This document shows, one piece after another, positions 42,963-52,170 of a DNA stretch of 64,000 nucleotides. The notes under the pieces are model-generated. The model did no database searches, was not told where the DNA came from, and was given only the letters and a program-made list of their open reading frames with translations. Each line of letters starts with the position of its first letter. Position 1 is the stretch's first letter. Source of the DNA: Mucilaginibacter sp. OK283 (GTDB lineage: Bacteria > Bacteroidota > Bacteroidia > Sphingobacteriales > Sphingobacteriaceae). The stretch spans positions 1 to 64,000 of the forward strand of contig NZ_FODR01000009.1 in the NCBI RefSeq assembly GCF_900110415.1, given 5' to 3'. Both the position numbers and the translations under genes were made by a program.

Positions 42963-44141
42963 ATGATTATGAAAAAATATATATGGTTTTTGGCGATACT
43001 TTGTGGAATAACCGGAGGGTGTAAAAAGCCGTATAACCCATCGGTTATAAGCAGCCCCAACCATTATCTGGTGGTAGAGGGGGTAATTGATGTTGGCGAT
43101 AGTATAACAGTTATTAAGCTAAGCCAAACTGTGAACCTTGGCGATGATGTTAAAACATCCGGCCTGGCCGGTTACACGGTAACTATTCAGGATGCAGCCG
43201 GAGCGTCCATAGCAGAATTGCAGCCGATACCCGGACAGGACGGAAAATATGCTTCGGCGGCGCCATTAACGCTTGATCAGTCAAAAAAATACAGGCTGCA
43301 TATTTCGGGCGATGGCAAGGAATATGCTTCAGACTATACAGCAGTAAAAAAAACACCGCCTATTGATAGCATCGGTTTTATACCGAAGGGCAATAATTTG
43401 AACGTATATGTTAATACCCATGATGCAACAAACAGTACACGCTATTATCGCTGGGATTACACAGAGGCCTGGAAATTTCATGCCAAATACGTATCAGGGT
43501 TCCTTGTAGACCCGGTAACCAAAGAAGTAAGGAGCAGAAAAGAGAATGAAGCCGCATACTATTGCTATACGGGCGATATATCAAGTAATACAGTAATAGC
43601 ATCATCAGCCAAGCTAACATCAGATGTTATATTCCAGGCACCGGTAACAACGATACCTTCTACCGCCGAGAAAATTTCAGTGCGGTACTCTATTTTGGTA
43701 AACCAGTATGCCTTAACAAAAGAGGCCTATGCGTTTTGGGAAAACATTAAGAAAAACACCGAGCAGTTAGGGAGTATATTTGACGCGCAGCCCTCACAGT
43801 TGCAGGGTAATATCCATTGTATATCTAACCCTGCTGAACCTGTTATAGGATTTGTAATTATCACAAACGTACAACGGAAACGCATTTTTATTGACAACCG
43901 CCAGTTGCCGACAGCGTGGTATCCTGTTTATCCATATAACTGTGAGGCAGATACGGCGCGTATATATAATCCGAAAAATATGCAGCACGAAGTACAGCAA
44001 TTTATAATTGATGGAAATGGCATTCCAATTTCGGCCATTATAGAAATGAATGTATTAATTGGTTACACGTATTCAACTATCGAATGTACGGATTGCCGGA
44101 TAAGAGGTAAATCATTACCTCCGCCATTTTGGAAGCCATAA
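42963..44141 (+). CDS. DUF4249 lipoprotein, second copy
   Basis: A 392-aa tandem paralogue of the preceding gene. Lipoprotein signal: MIMKKYIWFLAILCGITGGC followed by KKPYNPS. Shared segments include HYLVVEGVIDVGDSITVIKLSQTVNL, ASDYTAVKKTPPIDSI, AYAFWENIKKNTEQLGSIFDAQPS and IECTDCRIRG. ATG 42969 is an equally possible start; an upstream TTG is not needed. It probably arose by duplication and may bind a related ligand or form a complex with its sister and the receptor. The MG2-domain gene follows 74 bases on. Confidence 0.9.
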   Translation: MIMKKYIWFLAILCGITGGCKKPYNPSVISSPNHYLVVEGVIDVGDSITVIKLSQTVNLGDDVKTSGLAGYTVTIQDAAGASIAELQPIPGQDGKYASAAPLTLDQSKKYRLHISGDGKEYASDYTAVKKTPPIDSIGFIPKGNNLNVYVNTHDATNSTRYYRWDYTEAWKFHAKYVSGFLVDPVTKEVRSRKENEAAYYCYTGDISSNTVIASSAKLTSDVIFQAPVTTIPSTAEKISVRYSILVNQYALTKEAYAFWENIKKNTEQLGSIFDAQPSQLQGNIHCISNPAEPVIGFVIITNVQRKRIFIDNRQLPTAWYPVYPYNCEADTARIYNPKNMQHEVQQFIIDGNGIPISAIIEMNVLIGYTYSTIECTDCRIRGKSLPPPFWKP

Positions 44142-44215
44142 CGCACAAACAAAACACTAAAACAACAGCCAGGTAAGGCAGCTCACATAATTGTTAAACA
44201 AACCAGCTTTTAGCT

Positions 44216-46600
44216 ATGGGAAAACATAACAGAATTACTAAGACTATAGTTTCGTCGTTTTTGGTTTTATTGCTTGCACAAACAACGGGCTTTGCTCAGG
44301 TAATTGAGCAGGTAAAAAGCAGCTTTAACCAATACCGGCAGCACAACGTACAGGAAAAGATATATGTGCATACCGATAAAAGCGTGTACCTGCCGGGCGA
44401 AATTATTTGGTTTAAAATATATAGTGTTGATGCCTCTTTTCATCAGCTATTGAACCTGAGCAAGGTAGTTTATGTTGACGTAATAGATAATGGCCATAAC
44501 GGTATAATGCAAGCTAAAATAGCTGTGAATTATGGCACAGGGAGCGGCTCGTTATACATACCCGTATCGGTAAGTAATGGCAACTATACCTTGCGCGCAT
44601 ATACCAATTGGATGAAAAATTTTAATCCCGATTATTATTTTGAAAAAAACATCACCATTATAAATCCGTTGAAGTTGCCTGATGCTTCTGCCAAAGAAAC
44701 GGTGCCGGTTTACGATGTGCAATTTTTCCCTGAAGGGGGCAGTCTTGTGGGCGGTTTAAACAGTAAGGTAGCCTTTAAAGTTACTGCGCCCAATGGCAAC
44801 GGACTTGCAATATACCGGGGGGCTGTAATTGACCAGCACAGCGATACGGTGGTACGCTTTGAGCCATTAAAGTTTGGTATTGGCAGTTTTACATTTACAC
44901 CGGCGGCAAACAACAGCTACAAGGCTATTATTAAAACAAGCCAGGGTAATAAGATTATTAAAGAACTACCCGTGGTCAACAACCGGGGCTATGTAATGCA
45001 GCTAAAAGATAATGGAACCAATTTAGATGTTACAGTAAACTGCAATAGCGGCGACAATCAGGTGTTTCTTTTTGCGCATACAAGGCAATTGGTTAAAGCT
45101 GCTTTAAGTTCTTCGCTTAATTCGGGTGTGGCTACATTTAGCATCGATAAAAGCAAACTGGGCGAAGGCATATCGCATATAACCATTTTTAACAGCGCCA
45201 GGCAGCCGGTGTGTGAGCGTCTTTATTTTAAGCGTCCTAAACAGTTACTACAAATAGATGCGGCTGCCGACCAACCTCAATACGCTACACGAAAAAAAGT
45301 AAATATTAATGTGGGCACTAAAAGGGCAAACGGGGCTGCTGTGTTGGCTAATTTATCACTTTCGGTTTACCGGGTCGATTCGTTGCAGCAAATGGATGCT
45401 GATGATATATTTAACTATCTGTGGCTAAGATCGGACTTGAGGGGCAATATAGAATCGGCAGGTTATTACATCAAAAACCAAAACGCCGAAGCTGATGCCG
45501 CTATGGATAACCTGATGCTGTCGCAAGGCTGGCGCAGGTTCCAATGGAATAATATTCTAAATGGCGGGTCGTCGCCATTTAATTTTTTACCAGAGTATAA
45601 TGACCATCTGATAAGCGCGAAAATAACCAACACACTAACGGGCGCTCCGGCAAAGGATATAGTAGCATATTTGAGTGTGCCGGGCAAAAGGGTACAATTA
45701 TATGCATCCAGGAGTGATTCATTGGGTCGCCTTGTGTTTAATACCAAGCAGTTATTTGGCCCCGGTGAAGTAGTTGCCCAAACCAATCCCGAAAAAGATT
45801 CAACCTACCGGATTGATGTTTTGAGCCCCTTTTCGGAGCAATACAGTAAACGTATCACGCCCCAATTAGCCTTGTCTGCCGATTTACAAAAGGCCTTAGA
45901 GCAGCACAGCCTGGGCATGCAGGTACAAAATATATATGCCCTTAATAAAATCAAACGGTTTTATGATCCGGGTGTAGATAGTGCCGGTTTTTTTGCGCAG
46001 CCTTATAAAACCTATCTGCTGGATAACTACACCCGATTTACCACAATGGAAGAAGTGTTGCGCGAGTATGTGAGAGAAGACAATATAGTGCGCTCCAAGG
46101 GTAGGTACCACATTAAAGTATTGAACGAAAAAGGCTTTTTAGACGGCGACCCCATTGTTTTACTGGATGATGTGCCGGTATTTAATATAGATAAGGTAAT
46201 GGCAATTGATCCCTTGAAGGTAAGAAAGCTTGAAGTAATAAGGGACAGATACTTTTATGGCCCAACCGTTAATGAGGGTGTATTTAGCTTTACCACCTAC
46301 AAAGGCGACCTTGGCGGCGTTGAAATAGACCCACACGCAGTAGTTTTGGATTATGAAGGCTTGCAGTTAAAACGAGAGTTTTATTCGCCGGTTTATGATA
46401 CCCAAAAAGCCGCCGATAGTCGGGTACCTGATTTCAGAAGCTTGTTGTTTTGGTCGCCAGATGTAAACACAAATGCTGTGGGTAAAGGCCTGGTATCGTT
46501 TTACACGTCGGATCAGAAGGGAAAATACGTCGTATCGGTGCAGGGAATTAGCGAAGAAGGCGACGCCGGCGCCCAGTATTTTAGTTTTGAAGTTAAATAA
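44216..46600 (+). CDS. Secreted MG2-domain protein with plug-like C-terminus
   Basis: A 794-aa secreted protein (signal peptide ending near LAQTTGFAQ, about residue 28). The N-terminal region matches macroglobulin MG2 domains (QEKIYVHTDKSVYLPGEIIWFKIYSVD...GNYTLRAYTNWM). The middle is beta-sandwich; MLSQGWRRFQWNNIL is a family motif. The C-terminal 200 residues resemble a TonB-receptor plug domain (VLLDDVPVFNIDKVMAIDPLKVRKLEVIRDRYFYG...GVFSFTTYKG). Such proteins accompany TonB receptor/DUF4249 loci and are thought to be part of a surface uptake complex. There is no thioester motif, so no protease-trapping function is implied. It ends the locus. Confidence 0.88.
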   Translation: MGKHNRITKTIVSSFLVLLLAQTTGFAQVIEQVKSSFNQYRQHNVQEKIYVHTDKSVYLPGEIIWFKIYSVDASFHQLLNLSKVVYVDVIDNGHNGIMQAKIAVNYGTGSGSLYIPVSVSNGNYTLRAYTNWMKNFNPDYYFEKNITIINPLKLPDASAKETVPVYDVQFFPEGGSLVGGLNSKVAFKVTAPNGNGLAIYRGAVIDQHSDTVVRFEPLKFGIGSFTFTPAANNSYKAIIKTSQGNKIIKELPVVNNRGYVMQLKDNGTNLDVTVNCNSGDNQVFLFAHTRQLVKAALSSSLNSGVATFSIDKSKLGEGISHITIFNSARQPVCERLYFKRPKQLLQIDAAADQPQYATRKKVNINVGTKRANGAAVLANLSLSVYRVDSLQQMDADDIFNYLWLRSDLRGNIESAGYYIKNQNAEADAAMDNLMLSQGWRRFQWNNILNGGSSPFNFLPEYNDHLISAKITNTLTGAPAKDIVAYLSVPGKRVQLYASRSDSLGRLVFNTKQLFGPGEVVAQTNPEKDSTYRIDVLSPFSEQYSKRITPQLALSADLQKALEQHSLGMQVQNIYALNKIKRFYDPGVDSAGFFAQPYKTYLLDNYTRFTTMEEVLREYVREDNIVRSKGRYHIKVLNEKGFLDGDPIVLLDDVPVFNIDKVMAIDPLKVRKLEVIRDRYFYGPTVNEGVFSFTTYKGDLGGVEIDPHAVVLDYEGLQLKREFYSPVYDTQKAADSRVPDFRSLLFWSPDVNTNAVGKGLVSFYTSDQKGKYVVSVQGISEEGDAGAQYFSFEVK

Positions 46601-46675
46601 AAAAATAAATTTTAAGAAAATTATTAAAGAGATGGCCAACCCTATCGTTCTTTTTTCTTTGATATTGAGATAGTT

Positions 46676-46771
46676 ATGGCGGGTGCAAAGACCGAGGTTA
46701 ACATTGAAAAGCAGTTGAGGCGGCTAATAAAAGAGATTAAAGCAAGGTTTTTTAAAAAACCACTTGTGTAA
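46676..46771 (+). CDS. Possible 31-aa basic peptide
   Basis: ATG to TAA encodes 31 residues (MAGAKTEVNIEKQLRRLIKE then IKARFFKKPLV), which form a strongly basic amphipathic helix. It ends inside the tRNA-Asp promoter. No family likeness; it may be chance. Low confidence. Confidence 0.2.
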   Translation: MAGAKTEVNIEKQLRRLIKEIKARFFKKPLV

Positions 46772-46793
46772 ACCAAAATGGTGCGTATATTTG
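46764..46793 (+). promoter_or_regulatory. Promoter of tRNA-Asp
   Basis: TTG at 46764-46766, 19 bases, then a perfect TATATTTG at 46786-46793, 11 bases before the tRNA. This is the clearest sigma-A-type promoter of the window together with the rimP one. Confidence 0.85.
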
Positions 46794-46804
46794 CAGACCC
46801 AAAC

Positions 46805-46878
46805 GGAGTGGTAGTTCAGCTGGTTAGAATGCCTGCCTGTCACGCAGGAGGTCGCGGGTTCGAGTCCCGTCCATTCCG
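46805..46878 (+). tRNA. tRNA-Asp (anticodon GTC)
   Basis: A 74-nt cloverleaf: acceptor GGAGTGG pairs with CCATTCC (one G-T pair) with discriminator G at 46878; D arm GTAGTTCAGC...; anticodon stem CCTGC/GCAGG around CTGTCAC gives anticodon GTC at 46839-46841; T arm GCGGGTTCGAGTCCCGT. CCA is not encoded. It has its own promoter and terminator. Its 3' end is next to the integrase remnant and is a plausible attachment site, although no second copy of that 3' end was found in the window. Confidence 0.97.
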
Positions 46879-46888
46879 CGGAAAACTA

Positions 46889-46918
46889 AAAAGCCTTACT
46901 GAGAAGTAAGGCTTTTCT
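46889..46918 (+). terminator. Terminator of tRNA-Asp
   Basis: A perfect 12-bp stem AAAAGCCTTACT / AGTAAGGCTTTT with a GAGA loop, at 46889-46916. Confidence 0.85.
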
Positions 46919-46991
46919 GCATTTAAGCCCTTTTTAAGCGGTTTCTCACAAAAAAGCATATCAAATAAAATCAATTGTTTACAGCCTTGTA

Positions 46992-47036
46992 GGGTACCAT
47001 TTCGGGTAACACTGAAAGTGCCGAAATTTGTTACCC
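46992..47036. repeat. GGGTAMC repeats and palindromes upstream of the integrase remnant
   Basis: GGGTACC (46992), GGGTAAC (47004) and inverse GTTACCC (47030) lie close together, along with the inverted pair ATTTCGG (46999-47005) / CCGAAAT (47021-47027). They may be recombinase arm sites or an integrase operator. Confidence 0.6.
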
Positions 47037-47113
47037 TCGACCCTGTGCAATGCGCTATTAATCAGTGATTTGAGGGAAGGATGATTAAAATCATTCATTA
47101 AAAATTATTGAGT

Positions 47114-48384
47114 ATGAAAATCAATGAGAGGGTATCATTATTAGTTATGCTGGAGAAATCCAGATTAACCATCGATGGCAAGGCACCTATTTTTATTCGG
47201 CTTACGGTTGACGGTAAGCGTGTGGGAATGTCGTTAGGACAAAAAGTACATCAAAAAAATTAGAACCAGGAAACTGGCTATGTGCGGGGAGCATCTATTG
47301 AAGCAAGACTGATTAATAACGCCATCGATGCCGCAACGTTAAAAGTCAGGCAGTTGTATGATCAGTTATGTGTCAACGAAGACTATGTTTCAGCTACCAT
47401 GGTTAAGCAGACATACCTGGGGAAACGTGAAAGAGAAAAGACCTTGATGGACGTTATTGATTTTGTGATCGAGAGAGTTAAATTAAAAGTAGCAGGAGAC
47501 AAACGGTCCCCGCCACACTAACCAAATGGAACACCGCTAAAGATAAAGTGGTTTCATTCCTTCAATCCGAATACAAAGCTAATGATATACCACTCAGTAA
47601 AGTCAAAATGTCCTTCGCGGAGGATTTTGTAGATTGTCTCACCCTTAAAGAACATATTGGGAACAATACCACCATGTGTTACCTAAAGAAAGTACGTTCT
47701 GTGCTAAAAACAGCTGTTGAAAGGGAATGGCTAAACAGGAATACTTTAAGTTCCTACCAATGCTCTTATATAGAGCCTGAAAAGGATATCCTTGACGAAA
47801 AGGAGTCGTTCACCCTTTATGAAAAGAAGATGGCTGTAGAGCGACTGGAAGACGTAAAAAACGCTTACCTGTTTATGTGCTTTACCGGCTTTGCCTATAA
47901 AGATGCCAGTAAATTAACCCGTGAGCACATAGTTAATTTTTTTGCCGGGGAGGAATGGATTGTAAAGAACAGGCAGAAAGTTACCAAAGCGATATGCAGG
48001 GAAAGCGTTCCGTTGTTGCCAATAGCCAAAGAGATCATCGAAAAATATAAAGACCATCCCTACTGCCTACAAAACGATGTGTTACTGCCCATCAGCAGCA
48101 ATCAAAAATACAATGCCTACTTAAAGGAAGTTGCCGATATCTGCGGTATCAATAAAAATCTGACTACCCATACCGCCAGGCATACTTTTGCCACAACAGT
48201 TACGTTGGCCAATGGTGTTCCTATTGAAACAGTAAGCGCCATGTTAGGACATAAATCAATTAAGACAACACAGATCTATGCCAAAATAGTGGCCCAAAAA
48301 ATCAGTACTGACATGAGCGACTTAAAGAAAAAGCTCATGATCAAGATGCCTAATCTGCAAAAACTAAATGAATTAGTGGCTTAA
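47114..48384 (+). pseudogene. Tyrosine recombinase (phage-type integrase), broken
   Basis: The start ATG at 47114 opens an N-terminal arm-binding domain (LTIDGKAPIFIRLTVDGKRV), which stops at an in-frame TAG (47261-47263) where the family usually has Trp (KN-W-N). The same frame resumes at once (NQETGYVRGAS...) and runs to about 47510, where it shifts by one base; the next frame then carries SAM-like and catalytic domains to 48384: MCFTGFAYKDASKLT, HTARHTFATT (His-x-x-Arg) and LGHKSIKTTQIYAKI (nucleophile Tyr). One nonsense and one frameshift make it non-functional unless suppressed. It probably once inserted an element at the tRNA-Asp gene. Confidence 0.88.
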
Positions 48385-48416
48385 TGAATGAAGAAAGCGG
48401 CGATGGAAACAATAAA

Positions 48417-48447
48417 GCCCCGGGATTGCCGGGGCCTTAATTCTTAA
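48417..48447 (+). terminator. Terminator after the integrase remnant
   Basis: GCCCCGG (48417-48423) pairs with CCGGGGC (48429-48435) around GATTG; CTTAATTCTT follows. Confidence 0.6.
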
Positions 48448-48449
48448 AC

Positions 48450-49216
48450 TTGATTACGTTTTTATCGCTAAAAAGAGGCTTTATCAAGCATTACGGAACA
48501 AAATCACATAATTTTAGAGTAAAAGACAATAGCGAATTGAAATATCATAAACTTGAACACTTTGTATCAAAACCGAGATTAGACCGGTTTTTAAATGCTT
48601 GTGGTAACTCAAAATCAAAGGCGCAAAAACTATATATAATAAACCTTAGGGTATCCCAGGAAGCGTACCCGCTTTTAAACCTTTTTGAGATTTTCCTAAG
48701 AAATGCAGTCAACGAGAAGTCTCAGCTTATTTCACAGATACTGACTGGATGGTTAATCAGAAAAGCCGGTTTATGAGTAATCCTTCATTAGCCCCATCCC
48801 GGTATCAAATGCGAAATTCTGTTCAAAAGGCAGAAAATACCGTAATAGCGAAGGGGGCGGTAGTAACCTCGGGTAAGGTAATTGCCGAACAGACATTTGG
48901 TTTTTGGACCAGCCTGTTTGAAAATCACCATTTCAGATTAGTAGGTGGTGCTCCATTAAACAGTTTTCCGCTAAAGCCAGCCGCTGTTAACCGTAGCGTT
49001 ATGGCAACCAAACTGAATGAGATTGGGCTGTTTAGAAACCGTGTTTACCACAACGAACCGATATGCTTTCTAAATAATAGGATTGATTTTGCTCATGTTC
49101 AAAGAATAATCCAAACGATTTACGATTTACTAAGCTGGATAGAACCAGACCTGGTAACATACGTGAATTATTTTGATAATATCAATAGCAAAATTGCTGC
49201 GGGAATGACTCTTTAA
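48450..49216 (+). pseudogene. Abi-like (abortive infection) protein, frameshifted
   Basis: Two overlapping frames together resemble an Abi_2/AbiD-AbiF family protein. The first part (48450 to about 48720) has YHKLEHFVSKPRLDRFLNACG, KAQKLYIINLRVSQEAYPLLNLFEIFLRNAVNEK; the second (from about 48728 to 49216) continues FTDTDWMVNQKSRFMSNPS, TFGFWTSLFE, LNEIGLFRNRVYHNEPIC. The shift is near 48715-48735. The family includes phage-exclusion proteins that may act as HEPN-type RNases (RNxxxH motif: RNRVYH). Here it is probably inactive. The start at 48450 is uncertain. The gene belongs to the decayed element. Confidence 0.8.
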
Positions 49217-49319
49217 GTGGTCTGTTTTATATATTTAACAGTTTCGAGTTTTTTAAGTTGCGGATTTGCCCTTGAAGACATAACAAGTTCAAAAGAAACA
49301 CCTAGCTTTAAAGGTTATC

Positions 49320-49568
49320 AATAACGATCAAATTATAATTTATCAAATCCCCAATGGCGAAACTGCAATTGACGTTCAATTGCACGATGAATCCGGCTCT
49401 CCCTTAAATCAACTAACAATATTATTTAAACGGGACAAGTTTTCTATTCCCAGACACTTAAAAATATATTCCTCGAAGGAGAATTAGAACGAATTTTAGT
49501 TGTTGCAAAAAATGCTAAAACTGCCAATGATGGAAAAACTTATGAGGTATAATATTTCAATCTCGATG
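49320..49568 (+). pseudogene. RhuM-like virulence protein remnant
   Basis: Recognisable pieces, in different frames: NNDQIIIYQIPNGETAIDVQLHDES (49320-49394), LFKRDKFSIPRHLKN (about 49410-49460), IFLEGELERILVVAKNAKTANDGKTYEV (about 49464-49550) then YFNLDV. In intact RhuM proteins these pieces are joined (…HDESVWL…, …SRHINNIFKEGEL…, …DGKTYEVEYYNLDVIISVGYRV…). Internal deletions, frameshifts and a stop (TAA at 49551) have destroyed it. RhuM genes often travel on defence or genomic islands. Confidence 0.7.
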
Positions 49569-50225
49569 TACACAAGCATCTAACCATCAGGGGTGAAGGT
49601 ATAATTCCGTTCTTATAAAAATCTTTTACCAATGGCATTGTTTTTCCTTGTGGACAAAGTAAGCTTTCGATTAAAGCCCTTAAAGCAGGAGTCAAACGCC
49701 ATCTCCGTCGAACTGCCGAGGATTGCCCGGTAGTTCGGCAGTCGGGAACCGGAGGTTATTAATGTAGATATTCCGAAGCCATTGATCACCAGAAATGGAA
49801 AAAAGCATCATCAGCAATAGTCAAGCTCAATTTTGCAGAACCCTATATTTTACGGCTTGAGATTGGGGATTTTACTAAAAATGAAGAGGCTACCACGGAC
49901 ATGCGGTAAAACCGACTACAAAAGAAAAAGTGGACAAACACATTATCCGCCACGGGTAAGCCTATTCCAGTAGATTTTATTTCACCTGAAAAAAAGGTAA
50001 TCTTCCGAGCCGGAGCGACAAAGAAATGCAAAAATAAAAGATATCCGAGGTCATTTTTTAAACACCAGAATCCATCAAAATGCACTGCATGCTTGTTTCC
50101 TATATCATATTTGTATAATAGTTAAAAAGCAAAGAAAATAAACACAATTACATGAAAATTAATTCTTAATAAGAATAGATATTTGATATGTTTTTACAAT
50201 TAACACAAAATTGTTACAAATGATA
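49569..50225. other. Degraded non-coding region
   Basis: About 650 bases with no intact gene. Short open stretches, for example reading EPYILRLEIGDFTKNEEA near 49830 and KPIPVDFISPEKKVIFRAG near 49955, are broken and unrecognised and may be debris of an island gene. A small hairpin, ACTGCCG (49716-49722) / CGGCAGT (49736-49742), is visible. No transposase or attachment site was recognised. Confidence 0.5.
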
Positions 50226-50255
50226 TTTCTTTAATGGAAATCATGTGTATATTTT
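50226..50255 (+). promoter_or_regulatory. Candidate promoter of the peptide-export cassette
   Basis: TTTC at 50226-50229, 18 bases, then TATATTTT at 50248-50255 (seven of eight to TAnnTTTG). It lies 170 bases before the first cassette gene, leaving a long leader. Weak. Confidence 0.3.
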
Positions 50256-50425
50256 TAGGAAATTATTCTCTACGGAGTTAATTAACGTACCTAATACTTT
50301 AAAACAAATGAAACTATATTTACCAGAACGACACGCTCTCTCTTGAATTTCATCTTGACTTTTTCAAGGACCTAACCTTTCACCTAGCCTGCAAGCTATT
50401 CACTGGTCTTTCAATTAGAATTCTG

Positions 50426-52096
50426 ATGATAAATTTGCTGAACAGGCTTTTAGAGCCTAAAATGAACGGGCCTGAGATCGCCCATTTATTCGCGACCTTG
50501 CTAAAGGTGGATATTTCGAACACGACGCTTGCTATAGAGATTGAAAATCACCCGGACTACCCCAGCCTGCTGAGTATCAGCGACGTCCTGAAGCAGATTG
50601 GCATAGATAATATCGGGCTTAGGATCGATGCTAAAAGGTTTTCAGAGATGCCGGTGCCGCTGATCGCCCAGATCAAAGGAAAACAGACCGGAGACGATTT
50701 TTTTACCGTGGTCAGGGAGGTCAAAGAAACACGGGTGGATTTTTTTGACCCGGAAAGCCATAAATGGAAAGCTATTCCGAAAGATCTTTTCCTGGAACGA
50801 TCCTCAGGTGTAGTATTGCTGGCGGAAGCCTCAGCAGGTGCTGGCGAAAAAGATTATAAGATTAAGGTAAAACAGGAGCGGCAAAAGAAGACCGGGGCTT
50901 TCCTGGCCGCCTTGGCCATTCCTGCATTGGTCGTGCTCAGCGGGGTTATCGCGTTGGCGCAGGACAGGAACGCCATTTTCCCTTTTTTATTCTCACTGTT
51001 GACGGTCTGCGGGAGTATCATCGGCGGTTTACTGCTGTTATACGAACTGGACCAGCACAACCCTATCCTGCAACAAATTTGCTCCTCCGGAAAAAAGGTG
51101 AACTGCAGTTCCGTCCTGCAGTCAAAAGCTTCAAAAGTCATGGGACTTAGCTGGAGCATTATCGGCTTTACCTATTTCACCGGAATGCTCCTCCTCCTGT
51201 TGTCCGAAGGGATGACTAGCCCAAGAGTCCTATTCGTTTTGGCCTGGCTGAACACCGCGGCGCTGCCTTACATTTTGTTTTCGGTTTATTATCAATGGCG
51301 AATCGCCAAAAACTGGTGTATATTGTGTCTTTGCGTCCTGTTCACTTTAGGGATGCAGTTCCTTGTCGTAGCAACGCAAAACTGGTATGGCAGCATATCC
51401 CCGGACATGTTGAACTTAACCCTAGCCATGAAGATCCTGGTTTGTTTTGCATTCCCGCTCTTAGCTGTGAAATTGATCGTGCCGGCGCTTGAAGGGGCCA
51501 AAGAAGGGAAATACTTTAGAACAGAACTGCAAAAGCTGAAAAATGACAAGCTTGTCCTCGGGGCCTTGCTGAAAAAGCAAAAACAGGTCATCGCTGACCC
51601 CAGAGGCCTGGGAATTACGATCGGCAACCCAGAGGCCCCTTATAAGATAATCAAGGTCTGCAATCCATACTGCGGCCCTTGCGGAAGGGCGCATAAGGTC
51701 ATCGAGGAATTCGTTGAACACAATCCCAACCTGCAGGTACAAATTATTTTCACCGCTACGACTTCAGATCTTGACCACAAGAAGCCACCCGTAAAACATC
51801 TTCTGGCGATCGCGCAGCGAAAAGACCCCGCCATGACCAGGAAAGCCCTTGATGACTGGTACCTCGCACCTGAAAAAGATTACGGGGCATTCGCGGCCAG
51901 GTATCCCATGAACGGCGAACTCCAGCAGCAGGAAGCCAGGATCGCGGGGATGTTTGCATGGTGCCGGGCGATGAAGATCGAATCGACCCCGACATTTTTT
52001 ATTTCCTCAGCCGGAGAAGACTCTGCCTTTTCCAGGTTCCATCAGCTGCCGCCTGCTTACTCGATCGCTGACCTCAGGTATTTCTATCACGCTTAA
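50426..52096 (+). CDS. C39-like domain / VKOR / thioredoxin fusion, disulfide-forming membrane protein
   Basis: A 556-aa protein. Residues 1-135 resemble a peptidase C39 domain (NHPDYPSLLSISDVLKQIGI...FFDPESHKWKAI) but contain no Cys, and the His position reads GDDFF, so it cannot cleave and probably binds double-glycine leaders, as the C39-like domain of HlyB binds its substrate. Residues about 155-365 are a VKOR domain with several helices, a loop pair Cys219/Cys227 (ICSSGKKVNC) and the CxxC Cys298/Cys301 (WCILC). Residues about 395-556 are a thioredoxin/DsbA-like domain with CGPC (416-419) and cis-Pro ESTPTF. It would pass electrons from peptide thiols to quinone. Two Cys-rich precursors follow at once. 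Confidence 0.88.
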   Translation: MINLLNRLLEPKMNGPEIAHLFATLLKVDISNTTLAIEIENHPDYPSLLSISDVLKQIGIDNIGLRIDAKRFSEMPVPLIAQIKGKQTGDDFFTVVREVKETRVDFFDPESHKWKAIPKDLFLERSSGVVLLAEASAGAGEKDYKIKVKQERQKKTGAFLAALAIPALVVLSGVIALAQDRNAIFPFLFSLLTVCGSIIGGLLLLYELDQHNPILQQICSSGKKVNCSSVLQSKASKVMGLSWSIIGFTYFTGMLLLLLSEGMTSPRVLFVLAWLNTAALPYILFSVYYQWRIAKNWCILCLCVLFTLGMQFLVVATQNWYGSISPDMLNLTLAMKILVCFAFPLLAVKLIVPALEGAKEGKYFRTELQKLKNDKLVLGALLKKQKQVIADPRGLGITIGNPEAPYKIIKVCNPYCGPCGRAHKVIEEFVEHNPNLQVQIIFTATTSDLDHKKPPVKHLLAIAQRKDPAMTRKALDDWYLAPEKDYGAFAARYPMNGELQQQEARIAGMFAWCRAMKIESTPTFFISSAGEDSAFSRFHQLPPAYSIADLRYFYHA

Positions 52097-52170
52097 GCAA
52101 TAAGATCGTGCCTTGAAGTCGCCGGGCCTGATAATAGGCGGCCATCATTTACTTAAATTTTTATTATTTT

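Noticed and set aside
44216..46600. MG2-domain protein as an alpha-2-macroglobulin defence protein
   Set aside because: There is no thioester motif, the length is half that of bacterial alpha-2-macroglobulins, and the C-terminus is plug-like; the surface-uptake context fits better.
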